Below are positions 1 to 7,593 of a stretch of 64,000 nt of DNA, in pieces. This DNA is from Sphaerisporangium sp040683095. GTDB taxonomy: Bacteria > Actinomycetota > Actinomycetes > Streptosporangiales > Streptosporangiaceae. Location of the stretch: contig NZ_JBFBCI010000018.1 in the NCBI RefSeq assembly GCF_040683095.1, positions 67,047 to 131,046 of the forward strand, in the 5' to 3' direction. Within the stretch, counting starts at the first letter, position 1. Each line of letters opens with the position of its first letter. The translations under genes were made by a program, and so were the position numbers. The notes beneath the pieces were generated by a model, which saw only the letters and a list, made by a program, of their open reading frames with translations, made no database searches and was not told the DNA's origin.

Positions 1-1
1 C

Positions 2-160
2 CGCAAAGACCCCGACGCCGAGAGCGGACGCGGCCTGCTGATCGTCCGTGAACTCTCCCACGACTGGGGCAGTTGCGACGACGGCCCCGGCCTGGGCCGG
101 ACGGTCTGGTGTGCCATCCGCTTCACCCCGCCCAACGGCTCGGGCCCGCTGATGCCGTGA
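2..160 (+). CDS. C-terminal end of an ATP-binding anti-sigma/regulatory kinase-like protein (partial)
   Basis: Open from the window edge, so only the last 52 residues are seen. The segment ESGRGLLIVRELSHDWG followed by GRTVWCAI is the G2-box and final strand pattern of stand-alone HATPase_c_2 proteins (RsbW/SpoIIAB-like), which are abundant in actinomycetes and usually act as anti-sigma or anti-anti-sigma partners. The family call rests on this short motif; the partner sigma factor is not visible. Confidence 0.7.
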   Translation, partial: RKDPDAESGRGLLIVRELSHDWGSCDDGPGLGRTVWCAIRFTPPNGSGPLMP

Positions 161-565
161 CGAAGCGTGTCTCCGGCTCGCTCGTCAGCGCCTCTCCCGG
201 TTCGCGCCTTGAGGTGCCGGGTGCGCCCCCGGCAGAGAGCGGGAGGCAAAACGAGGGCTTTTGCCTATTTCTGGTGGGTGCGGGGGGATTTTCGTGAGAA
301 GCTGTTCCGCCTCCGCTATCACCGGAGCGCCCTGAAGGCCCCGGTCGGAACCTTCCCCTATGCTCCGACCGGCCCCGCCCCCGATGAGACTAACCCCCAG
401 CCTCATCGGGGGCCCTCCGGGAACGATGCGAGCGTCACGACCGGCGCGACCCTGACCGTCCCGGGGCGCTCACGTCACGACCGACGCGAGACCCAACCGT
501 CCCACGGGCGGCCGTGAGGCTCGACCGTCTCGGGGACACTCAGGAGCCTGACACGCACGCGCCTG
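161..565. other. intergenic region without a convincing gene
   Basis: About 400 bases between two convergent genes. It contains the paired stem-loops described separately and an imperfect direct repeat (about 435-463 and 475-503, sharing CACGACCG and ACCGTCCC). Open frames here have no recognisable motifs, no good ribosome-binding site and overlap the hairpins, so none is called. Confidence 0.6.
377..413. terminator. strong stem-loop after the ATPase gene
   Basis: A perfect 12-bp inverted repeat (377-388 and 402-413) encloses a 13-nt loop. A second perfect 8-bp inverted repeat lies just upstream (342-349 with 364-371). There is no clear T-tract, as is common for actinobacterial terminators. 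It could end transcription from the left and shield the convergent erythromycin-esterase gene. Confidence 0.6.
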
Positions 566-1732
566 TCAACCTAGCCTGACAGCCTGCTTGAGGAAGACGA
601 CGCCGTCGATCATGTCGAGCTGAGCCGGGTCCAGCGGGAAATAGGCGAAATCGTGGGAGATGCGCGGGGCGGGCTTCGTGATGGCCTCGGCCAGGCGGCG
701 GGTGTCGATGAGAGAGCGGTCCCACGGGAGCGTGGACAGGATGCCCTCGACGGTGTCCGGGGGCGGGGCGTTGTCGCCGACCGTGCCGAGGGCCGAGGCC
801 AGGAAGGCGTACCGGTCGCCCAGGTACGTCCCGGTGATCGCCCCCGCGCTCCACCACTCCAGCAGCTGGTCGCCGAACGGCATTGAGCTCTTGTTCCGCT
901 GCAGGTGGAGGTTACTGGCGAAGACCAGGGCCGGGCCGTGCTCGGCGACGGCACGCAGGTTGGCGGCCATCATCGCGTCCCGCAGGGCCGACAGCCGGGT
1001 CCACCGTGCCGGGGACGCGTCGGCCATCCAGTAGTGGTAACGGAGCAGGCCGGTGGCGGTGCGCCCGTACAGTGCCGCTCGCTCCCTGTCCTTCGGCCTC
1101 AGTTGCGGCGCCTGCGTGTCGAGCAGCGCCACCAGGTCGTCGGCGATCAGTCGCAGCCGCTGGGCGTCGGCGGACTGGCCGATCGACTGGGACGGATCCA
1201 TGGCCGCGGCCTCGTTCGCCCACCGGTCGTCCGGGCCCAGCAGCGTGTCAAGGGTTTCCCTGGTTACTACCGTAGAGGGGAGCGGGCCGTCGAGGAGTGC
1301 GTAGAGGGCGGTGAGCGCCTGGCGCGGGCTCGCCGCCCAATACTCCAGAGGGCCGTCGAACCCGAAGAACCGGAGCTTTTCGTCATGCTCCTCGTTGTAC
1401 GCCCGCATCCAGCGCACGAGCCCGCGGTTGGCCGGTGACGCCCCGAAGCCGTGGCTGAAGCCGCGTTCCATAACGTCATCGAGCATGCCCGCCCCCGTCG
1501 TGACGTAGTCGTCCACCACGAGGCCCATAAGACAGTCGCTCTCGATGGCGAACGACCGGTAGCCCTCGTACTCGACCAGATGCCGGAACATCTCGTTGCG
1601 CAACTCGCCAAGCTCCCCCACGAAGTGCCTGGCCTCGCCCAGGCCGAGCAGCAGGGGCTTGGCGGGAAGCGACCGCAGGAACGCCGAGACGCCCGCGCCA
1701 TCGAGCGGCCGGGCTGGGTCCTTGATATCCAT
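566..1732 (-). CDS. erythromycin esterase family protein
   Basis: 388 aa, the usual length for the EreA/EreB-like superfamily. Family hallmarks are visible: the early LGLGEARHFVGE stretch (catalytic Glu-His region), IESD at about 70, and FFGFDG followed by the helical cap. Proteins of this family hydrolyse the macrolide lactone in the resistance enzymes, but many actinobacterial homologues have unknown substrates. Divergent from a TioE-type MerR regulator with about 90 bp between the starts, so that regulator probably controls it. Macrolide resistance is inferred, not demonstrated. Confidence 0.82.
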   Translation of the reverse strand: MDIKDPARPLDGAGVSAFLRSLPAKPLLLGLGEARHFVGELGELRNEMFRHLVEYEGYRSFAIESDCLMGLVVDDYVTTGAGMLDDVMERGFSHGFGASPANRGLVRWMRAYNEEHDEKLRFFGFDGPLEYWAASPRQALTALYALLDGPLPSTVVTRETLDTLLGPDDRWANEAAAMDPSQSIGQSADAQRLRLIADDLVALLDTQAPQLRPKDRERAALYGRTATGLLRYHYWMADASPARWTRLSALRDAMMAANLRAVAEHGPALVFASNLHLQRNKSSMPFGDQLLEWWSAGAITGTYLGDRYAFLASALGTVGDNAPPPDTVEGILSTLPWDRSLIDTRRLAEAITKPAPRISHDFAYFPLDPAQLDMIDGVVFLKQAVRLG

Positions 1733-1822
1733 ACGTTCAACGGTATCTCTGAACCCTCCTTGTAAACTTTTCCGTGGAAATCGCCGCTCACATCGTATGG
1801 ACCCTCAATCGGTGATGCATCC

Positions 1823-2506
1823 ATGAGGCCAGTGGACCTGGCGCGCGAGCACGGCTTGTCCACCCAGGCGATCAGGAACTACGAGGACGCCGGCATCCTG
1901 CCCGCGGCGGAACGCACCGTGCACGGCTTTCGCACCTATACGCCGCTGCATGCGCAAGCCCTGCGCGCGTTCCTCGCCCTCGTGCCCGGGCACGGTCACC
2001 AGACGGCAACGTCGATCATGCAGGCGGTCAACCGGGGTGCCACCGAGGACGCGCTGCGACTCATCGACGAGAGCCACGGCCGGCTCCTCGACGACCGCCG
2101 CACCCTCCAGGCCGTCGAAGCCGCGCTCCGCGGTTTGGCGCCCGTGCCGCAGGAGCGCGGCCACATGTTCATCGGCCCCCTGGCCAGGATGCTCGGCATC
2201 CGCCCTGCCACCCTGCGCAAATGGGAGAACGCCGGGCTGGTCCAGCCGCGCCGCGACCCGCAGACGGGCTACCGGATCTACAGAGCGGCCGACGTACGGG
2301 ACGTCCGGCTGGCCCACCAGCTCAGGCGGGGCGGCTACCTGCTGGAGCAGATCGCCCCGCTGATCGCTCAGGTCCGCTCCGCCGGAGGCGTCGCCCCGCT
2401 GGAGTCGACCCTGCGCGACTGGCAGGCCCGCCTATCCGCCAGGGGCCGCGCCATGCTCAAGGGCGCCGCCGACCTGGACGCGTACCTCTGCGCCCGCGAA
2501 CCCTGA
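1823..2506 (+). CDS. TioE-type MerR regulator with two DNA-binding modules
   Basis: 227 aa. Two MerR-like winged helices in one chain: residues about 1-70 (VDLAREHGLSTQAIRNYEDAGIL) and about 115-185 (IGPLARMLGIRPATLRKWENAGL ... GYRIYRAADVRDVRLAHQL). This double arrangement is typical of TioE-family regulators. Transcribed away from the erythromycin-esterase gene with a shared about 90-bp promoter region, so it probably controls that gene and itself. No ligand-binding domain beyond the second module is apparent. Confidence 0.85.
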   Translation: MRPVDLAREHGLSTQAIRNYEDAGILPAAERTVHGFRTYTPLHAQALRAFLALVPGHGHQTATSIMQAVNRGATEDALRLIDESHGRLLDDRRTLQAVEAALRGLAPVPQERGHMFIGPLARMLGIRPATLRKWENAGLVQPRRDPQTGYRIYRAADVRDVRLAHQLRRGGYLLEQIAPLIAQVRSAGGVAPLESTLRDWQARLSARGRAMLKGAADLDAYLCAREP

Positions 2507-2574
2507 GGCCGCGGCGTGCCGACGGGACGGAGCGGTGGCTGCTCTCCCGTCATCTCAGAGGAGAATCAGCCCGA

Positions 2575-3075
2575 TCAGTACACGTCCGCCCCATCCTCGT
2601 ACACAGGATGAAGCCAGACGGAGTGCAGTTCCTGCCCTCTCCGTCCCAGGACGACTCCCGTCGCGACTTCGACCATCTCATCGTCGGCCTCCTCGTCGGG
2701 CGCCACGCGGACCCAGCCGTTCGACGGGTCGAACACCGTCTTCCAGCCCTCTCCCCCAGGTACCGGCTCGGAGACCCCCATCTCGAAGATCTCCGGCGCG
2801 GCGATGATCACCCCTCCCGGCCGGGTCGAGGGCCGGGGCAGGGGCCTTTCTTCCCATGCGGAGCGCGGATGGTAGCCCCAGACGTACATAGCGCGGTGCG
2901 TGGAGACTCCGACCTCGATTTGGAGGGTGCCTATCACGACGCTCGTGACGTCCTCGTCTCCCATGGCGTACGCCAGGTCGGCGGGGCTGCTCACATCGAA
3001 AGAGAAGCTGTGTTCATCGACGTGGTACCTGAGCAGCCCGTCGATCCGGACGTCCTCCACGCTGTCGAGCCTCAT
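2575..3075 (-). CDS. hypothetical protein, 166 aa
   Basis: Acidic, no signal peptide or membrane segment, and no motif I recognise. Rich in beta-prone segments (VVIGTLQIEVGVSTHRAMYV; GWVRVAPDEEADDEMVEVATG). ATG start at 3075 with only a weak upstream purine stretch. It lies convergent to the TioE gene and next to a tRNA fragment and an IS element. Such small acidic orphan proteins are sometimes immunity-like, but there is no toxin beside it, so no function is assigned. Confidence 0.6.
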   Translation of the reverse strand: MRLDSVEDVRIDGLLRYHVDEHSFSFDVSSPADLAYAMGDEDVTSVVIGTLQIEVGVSTHRAMYVWGYHPRSAWEERPLPRPSTRPGGVIIAAPEIFEMGVSEPVPGGEGWKTVFDPSNGWVRVAPDEEADDEMVEVATGVVLGRRGQELHSVWLHPVYEDGADVY

Positions 3076-3111
3076 TCACCGACTCACTTCTTCCCCACGA
3101 AATTGAAATGC

Positions 3112-3153
3112 AGGATTCTGTTGTTCTTGGTTCAAGTCCAGGTACCCAGCCAA
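3112..3153 (+). other. 3' fragment of a tRNA-Gln(CUG)-like gene, possible attachment-site remnant
   Basis: The segment carries an anticodon-loop-like ATTCTG, a complete T arm (stem CTTGG/CCAGG around TTCAAGT) and an acceptor-like TACCCAGCCA. The order matches the 3' half of actinobacterial tRNA-Gln. No D arm or 5' acceptor strand lies upstream, so it is not a functional tRNA. Partial tRNA 3' ends are what integrases leave at attL/attR; the identity as tRNA-Gln is from memory of the consensus. Confidence 0.5.
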
Positions 3154-3194
3154 CAGATCGTTGAGGTTCCGCGGAAGTCCACCGCCCCGGAATT

Positions 3195-3330
3195 TGACCT
3201 GCTCCCCGCCCTGAAGTGAAGTGAAGGACGGGGGTTCCCGTGCCGCTTACGCGGCAGCTCGCGGCGCGCCGCGAGCTATGGAACGGGGTGCTTGACGCTT
3301 CACCGACCCGGGCAACCCCAAGTCTCCACG
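3195..3330 (-). ncRNA. predicted omega-RNA / right end of the IS605 element
   Basis: In IS605 elements the guide RNA overlaps the tnpB 3' end and runs into the right end, finishing at the insertion boundary. Here, reading leftwards from the tnpB stop, a GC stem-loop (about 3200-3232) is followed by AGGTCAAA at 3193-3200, which resembles the usual boundary. The guide would then be the flanking sequence just below 3195. Position and extent are inferred from element architecture only. Confidence 0.4.
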
Positions 3331-4560
3331 CCCTGAGACGACCGGCCCGGCCGCCTGTCCTCTGGCCTTGATGCATTTTGCGGCGTTCACGTCGGCGTGC
3401 TCGGTATGCCCGCAGGTGGTGCAACGGAAGAGGGCTTGGCTCTCGCGGCTCTTCGCGTCCACCTTCCCGCAGGCCGGAGCCGAGCACGTCTGGGACGTGT
3501 AGGCAGCAGGGACTTTACTGATGACGCTGCCGGTATAGCGGGCCTTGGACCGCAACGCGACTTCCAGCCCGTACCAGCCCTTATCCAAGATCGCCTTATT
3601 GAGGCCGGACTTTTGAGCGGCCCGCGAACCCGGCTCCTCGAGCGTGCCGCAGGCCGAGGCGGTCATGCCACGGACGCTCAGATCCTTCAAGACGATGTGC
3701 CCGTAGTCGCGGGTGAGCCGGTGCGCGGCCTGGGCGTTGAAGTCCGCCCGGCGCCACCGAACCCGCCGCATGATCTCCCCGACCTTACCGGCCAGCACCT
3801 TGCGCCGGGCCGAGCCCTTCCTCGCACGGGCCAACCGGCGTTGCAGCCGCAGGCACCGCTCCGCCTCACCGGCCGACAAGTAGCCCAGATCGGCCTCGCG
3901 GCCGGCCTTTTCCTCCTTCGGGGGCACCGGTGAGGACACCCCGGACTTGCCGGCATGGCGGCGGTCGAAGAACTCTCCGTCGCAGGTGACAGCAGCCGTC
4001 ACCACCCCCCGGTCCACCCCCGCCACCTTGTCGGGGCGTGCATGCCTCTCCATGTGCATGATGCCGTCGTCTACCAGGAACGAGACGAACCAGTGCGCAC
4101 CGTCGCGCGAGATGGTCGCGGATTTCACGGTCTCGCCCAGCGGGCGCGACAGGCGCAACCTCACCCACCCGAACTTGGGCAGGAACACTCGCCCCCACTT
4201 ACGGTTGATCTTCTCGACCGGGATGTGCTTGGCGGTCGGGAACCGAAACGACGGCGTCCACTTCGCCTTGCTCTTCCAGCGGACCTTCCAGGTACCGTGC
4301 CTGCGGCACGCCTCGTCCAGGTCCTTGAGCGTCTGCTGGATGACCTGGGCGGGAGCATCAGCCAGCCAATTGAACTCGCTCTTGGCATCGGCGAGTTGCC
4401 CGCACTGCTCGGCGTAGCCGATGAAGGCGCCCCTGCGCCGATAGGCGCGACGCTGTTCCAGGCCGGTGTTCCACACCGACCGGCAGATCCCGGCCACCCG
4501 CTCGGCGAACAGCTTTTGCCCGAAGTCCAGCTCCAGCCGGTACTTACGCCCCGTCAGCAT
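3247..4560 (-). CDS. tnpB: TnpB RNA-guided nuclease homologue with altered RuvC-II residue
   Basis: 437 aa from ATG 4560, chosen for the GGGAGG 8 nt upstream. N-terminal OrfB_IS605 helix-turn-helix region, then a RuvC fold: RuvC-I GVDRG (D183), RuvC-II HIVLKDLSVRGM, RuvC-III HADVNAA (D390). A zinc ribbon is formed by C359, C364, C380 and C383; the first pair is CX4C rather than the common CX2C. The RuvC-II position usually held by catalytic Glu is Lys292 (codon AAG at 3687-3685, one transition from GAG). Known TnpBs cleave DNA using an omega-RNA; this copy may be impaired or use a relocated Glu. Confidence 0.88.
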   Translation of the reverse strand: MLTGRKYRLELDFGQKLFAERVAGICRSVWNTGLEQRRAYRRRGAFIGYAEQCGQLADAKSEFNWLADAPAQVIQQTLKDLDEACRRHGTWKVRWKSKAKWTPSFRFPTAKHIPVEKINRKWGRVFLPKFGWVRLRLSRPLGETVKSATISRDGAHWFVSFLVDDGIMHMERHARPDKVAGVDRGVVTAAVTCDGEFFDRRHAGKSGVSSPVPPKEEKAGREADLGYLSAGEAERCLRLQRRLARARKGSARRKVLAGKVGEIMRRVRWRRADFNAQAAHRLTRDYGHIVLKDLSVRGMTASACGTLEEPGSRAAQKSGLNKAILDKGWYGLEVALRSKARYTGSVISKVPAAYTSQTCSAPACGKVDAKSRESQALFRCTTCGHTEHADVNAAKCIKARGQAAGPVVSGRGDLGLPGSVKRQAPRSIARGAPRAAA

Positions 4561-4629
4561 GCGGAACACCTCCCTTGCCTCACCTGTCGCTCACATCTCA
4601 ACGGACTCGAACACATTAGCATCTGGTCT

Positions 4630-5046
4630 ATGACCCAGGATGCCGAATATCGGCGCGGTAGACATGTGGTTTCCGCGCTGCATGCCCATCTGGTCTTCGT
4701 GACCAAATGTCGCAGGAATGTCTTCGATGACCAGATGCTGCGCCGCTGCGAAGAGATCATGATCGAGGTGTGCGACGGCTTCGAGGCCGAGCTACGCGAG
4801 TTCAACGGCGAAGACGATCACGTCCACCTGCTGGTCCACTACCCGCCCAAAGTCGCCATCAGCAAACTGGTCAACTCATTGAAGGGCGTGTCGTCGCACT
4901 ACCTGCGCAAGGAGTTCACCGGCCGGGTCGACCGCGCCATCATGCACGGCCAATTCTGGTCCCCCAGCTACTTCGCCGCCTCCTGTGGCGGAGCTCCACC
5001 GACCATCATCAAGGCCTACATCGAACAGCAACGCCGCCCAGCCTGA
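4630..5046 (+). CDS. tnpA: IS200/IS605 family Y1 transposase TnpA
   Basis: 138 aa, full length for the family. HUH motif HVHLLVH in the middle, and the nucleophilic tyrosine in the C-terminal IKAYIEQQ helix. Catalyses single-strand excision and insertion of the element. Divergent from tnpB, with about 70 bp between start codons. Start ATG 4630 fits the family length; the open frame runs further upstream through tnpB without family similarity. It looks intact, so the element could still be mobile. Confidence 0.9.
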   Translation: MTQDAEYRRGRHVVSALHAHLVFVTKCRRNVFDDQMLRRCEEIMIEVCDGFEAELREFNGEDDHVHLLVHYPPKVAISKLVNSLKGVSSHYLRKEFTGRVDRAIMHGQFWSPSYFAASCGGAPPTIIKAYIEQQRRPA

Positions 5047-5072
5047 CGTTCTGGGTCTGCGCTTCGCGCTCC

Positions 5073-5102
5073 GGGATGTCCCGCCTGACGGCGGGACATC
5101 CC
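5073..5102. repeat. perfect 13-bp inverted repeat, IS605 end hairpin
   Basis: GGGATGTCCCGCC (5073-5085) and its exact reverse complement (5090-5102) enclose the loop TGAC. It lies 27 bp after the tnpA stop, where the subterminal hairpin recognised by TnpA is expected; it could also terminate tnpA transcription. Confidence 0.65.
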
Positions 5103-5274
5103 CTGACAGGGACCGCATTCATCCCCGGCCTGAACGCCGAGGCTTTCTGCGGACCTTCGGTAAGTCAGCCTTGGGGCAGGGCAAGCGTGCGTGCGTGCGT
5201 GGGTCGTCGTCCCGTCCGTGACCAGCGTTTGCGTCACCGACCCGGATCGGCCACGATGAGCGGAGGGGGGCGCG

Positions 5275-6051
5275 ATGGCCTGGAGTACGCAGCAGCTTGC
5301 CGATCTTGCGGGTACGACCGTCAAGTCGATCCGCTACTACCACCGGATCGGCCTCCTCGACGAACCTCAGCGGGCGGATAACGGCTACAAGCAGTACCGG
5401 ACCGTCCATCTGGTTCGTCTGCTCCAGATCCGGCGGCTCAACGACCTCGGCGCGTCGCTCGCCCGGATCGGCGAGCTGTACGACGACGACACCGACCCGG
5501 GTGCGGCGATCCGCGATCTCGACGCCGAGCTGGAGGCGACGATCGCGCGGCTGGTCAGCATCCGCGCGGAGCTCGCGACCATCCGCGAGCACGACGCGCC
5601 GCTCCACTCGCCGGCCGGGTTCGGCCGCATCGCCGGTCGGCTGTCCGACAGCGACCAGACGCTGCTGCTGGTCCTCTCACGGCTGCTCGACGACCAGGCG
5701 CTCGACGACCTCCGTGCCGTGGCGGAGGACCAGACTCCGATCGACGAGGAGTTCGACGCGCTTCCCCCCGACGCCGACGACGACGCGATCAGGGATCTTG
5801 CCGCGCGCATGGCGCCAGAGATCCTGCGGCAGCAGGACCGCTTCCCGTGGCTCGCGATTCCGGGGACTGTCTCGCCTCGTGGGGAGGAGTTCTTGGACGA
5901 CACGATGGCGCGCGTACTGGGCGAGATCTACAGCGTGGCGCAGTTGCGGGTGTTCGTCGAGGTCGTGGCGCGGATCGAGCACCTGCGGGCCGCGCGCGAG
6001 GCGGCCGGCTCGACGCGCGTAGAGGACCACAGGACGGCGCCAGTGCCCTGA
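5275..6051 (+). CDS. MerR family transcriptional regulator
   Basis: 258 aa. N-terminal winged helix with STQQLADLAGTTVKSIRYYHRIGLL and the YRTVHLVRLLQIRRLNDLG second helix pair, a dimerisation helix (about 75-105), then a 150-aa helical C-terminal part with no cysteine metal site. GGAGG 8 nt before ATG 5275 fixes the start. The upstream region contains a short GTGC tetranucleotide run (about 5187-5202). The target is unknown: the next gene is convergent, so it may control only itself or a distant gene. Confidence 0.85.
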   Translation: MAWSTQQLADLAGTTVKSIRYYHRIGLLDEPQRADNGYKQYRTVHLVRLLQIRRLNDLGASLARIGELYDDDTDPGAAIRDLDAELEATIARLVSIRAELATIREHDAPLHSPAGFGRIAGRLSDSDQTLLLVLSRLLDDQALDDLRAVAEDQTPIDEEFDALPPDADDDAIRDLAARMAPEILRQQDRFPWLAIPGTVSPRGEEFLDDTMARVLGEIYSVAQLRVFVEVVARIEHLRAAREAAGSTRVEDHRTAPVP

Positions 6052-6174
6052 CCAAGAACGTTCACGGTGTTGGATGACGCGCGTCCGGCCTGTCGGATGG
6101 GCGGCGTCGTGGCGTTCAGGCTGGGGCGGCGGCAGATCCGGTACGTGTGCGGCGGCTCAGTGCGGAAGGGCGGC

Positions 6175-7098
6175 TCAGTAGTAGTACGGGTACTGCTCCC
6201 AGTTCGGCGGGCGCTTCTGCAGGAACGCGTCCCTGCCCTCGACCGCCTCGTCCGTCATGTACGCCAGGCGGGTCGCCTCGCCGGCGAACACCTGCTGGCC
6301 GGCCAGCCCGTCGTCGACCAGGTTGAAGGCGAACTTGAGCATCCGCTGCGCCTGCGGCGACTTGCCGATGATCTTCCAGCCCCACTCGAGGGCGGTCGCC
6401 TCCAGTTCGGCGTGCGGGACGACGCGGTTGACCGCGCCCATCGCGTGCATCTCGGCCGCCGTGTAGTCCTCGCCGAGGAAGAAGATCTCGCGCGCGAACT
6501 TCTGGCCGACCATGCGGGCGAGGTAGGCGGAGCCGTATCCGGCGTCGAACGAGCCGACGTCGGCGTCCGTCTGCTTGAAGCGGGCGTGCTCGGCCGAGGC
6601 CAGCGTCAGGTCGCACACGACGTGCAGTGAGTGCCCGCCGCCCGCGGCCCACCCGGGTACGACGGCGATCACGACCTTCGGCATGGTGCGGATCAGCCGC
6701 TGCACCTCCAGGATGTGCAGCCGGCCGGCCCGCGCCGGGTCGATGGTGTCGGAGGTCTCGCCGCTCGCGTACTGGTAGCCGGACCGCCCGCGGATGCGCT
6801 GGTCGCCGCCGGAGCAGAACGCCCAGCCGCCGTCCTTGGGGGAGGGGCCGTTGCCGGTGATCAGCACGCAGCCGACGTCGGAGCTCATTCGCGCGTGGTC
6901 GAGCGCCCGGTACAGCTCGTCGACGGTGTGCGGCCGGAAGGCGTTGCGGACCTCCGGCCGGTCGAAGGCGATGCGCACGACCCGCTTGCCGGAGCGGGCC
7001 TCCGTCGACCGGTGGTACGTGATATCGGTGAAGCCGAAGCCCTTCACCTCGCTCCAGGCGGCGGAGTCGAACAGCTCGGAAACATTGACGTCGGACAC
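6175..7098 (-). CDS. menB: 1,4-dihydroxy-2-naphthoyl-CoA synthase (naphthoate synthase)
   Basis: Crotonase-fold enzyme closing the second ring of menaquinone from o-succinylbenzoyl-CoA in the cytoplasm. Motifs: RPEVRNAFRPHTVDEL, GWAFCSGGDQRIRG, VVPGWAAGGGHSLHVVCDLTLAS (oxyanion hole) and the C-terminal PNWEQYPYYY. Taking GTG 7098 gives 307 aa, the usual length. A TATTCT hexamer ends 6 nt before that GTG, which suggests a leaderless transcript; an ATG at 7146 is an alternative. No other men gene is adjacent. Confidence 0.93.
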   Translation of the reverse strand: MSDVNVSELFDSAAWSEVKGFGFTDITYHRSTEARSGKRVVRIAFDRPEVRNAFRPHTVDELYRALDHARMSSDVGCVLITGNGPSPKDGGWAFCSGGDQRIRGRSGYQYASGETSDTIDPARAGRLHILEVQRLIRTMPKVVIAVVPGWAAGGGHSLHVVCDLTLASAEHARFKQTDADVGSFDAGYGSAYLARMVGQKFAREIFFLGEDYTAAEMHAMGAVNRVVPHAELEATALEWGWKIIGKSPQAQRMLKFAFNLVDDGLAGQQVFAGEATRLAYMTDEAVEGRDAFLQKRPPNWEQYPYYY

Positions 7099-7330
7099 AT
7101 TGGCAGAATAGTCATTTCTGATCTGGCCGACGTGCCGGGGCGCCATGATCGACCGGTACCTGACCGCCTCCCTGTTCCTGCCCTCGCCGCGGCGGGAGGA
7201 GATCGACGCCATGCGGGTGAACGTCGACCGCCCGTCCGCGAACGGATGGCCCCCGGCAGCCTTCTGGTCGTCTCCCACGGCACCGGGACGGGGTGGCCTT
7301 TCGCGGGCCCGCCGGCGGGGGGACTCGGGT

Positions 7331-7366
7331 CCGCCGGCTCCTGGTACGGGGGTCGGGAGCCGGCGG
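7331..7366. repeat. GC-rich perfect inverted repeat
   Basis: CCGCCGGCTCC (7331-7341) pairs exactly with GGAGCCGGCGG (7356-7366). It sits in the about 490-bp gap between divergent menB and the epimerase gene, where no gene is supported. Could be a transcription barrier for unidentified upstream readthrough. Confidence 0.5.
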
Positions 7367-7449
7367 CGTCGAGTGATCCGCGCCTGAGCTGCCGGCGCTC
7401 ATTCCCCTGGCGGTGCGCCTGGACGTGCCCCGCAGGCTTGACGGAAACC

Positions 7450-7499
7450 GAGAGCACTGCTCTTGACGATCGGAGCTCCATTGAGAGAGCATTGCTCTC
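7450..7499 (+). promoter_or_regulatory. two tandem GAGAGC-N3-GCTCTC operators
   Basis: Palindrome 1 (7450-7464) is GAGAGCACTGCTCTT with one end mismatch; palindrome 2 (7485-7499) is perfect GAGAGCATTGCTCTC. Centres are 35 bp apart, on the same face over a bit more than three helical turns. A TTGACG hexamer lies between them at 7463-7468. Size and symmetry suit a TetR-family dimer, and the sites precede the epimerase gene by about 90 bp. No TetR gene is in the window, so the regulator is elsewhere. Confidence 0.65.
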
Positions 7500-7593
7500 G
7501 AAAGAGAGCGTGCGTCGGCAGGGGTGTGGCGCTCGTTCGTGGACGGCGGGATCGTCGCATCAGGGCTGACACGCGGTACCGAAGGACATGATC

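Larger units (their letters stand above)
3195..5102. mobile_element. IS200/IS605-family insertion sequence with divergent tnpB and tnpA
   Basis: Two divergent genes, a TnpB-type protein to the left and a Y1 HUH transposase to the right, flanked by subterminal hairpins: an imperfect one at about 3200-3232 beside the tnpB 3' end (CTCCCCGCCCT ... AGGACGGGGG) and a perfect 13-bp one at 5073-5102 beyond tnpA. This is the IS605 layout. As expected for single-strand transposition there are no terminal inverted repeats or target duplication. Ends are approximate. Confidence 0.85.

Noticed and set aside
3070..3155. Complete tRNA gene
   Set aside because: No D arm, 5' acceptor strand or closed anticodon stem is found upstream of the T arm.
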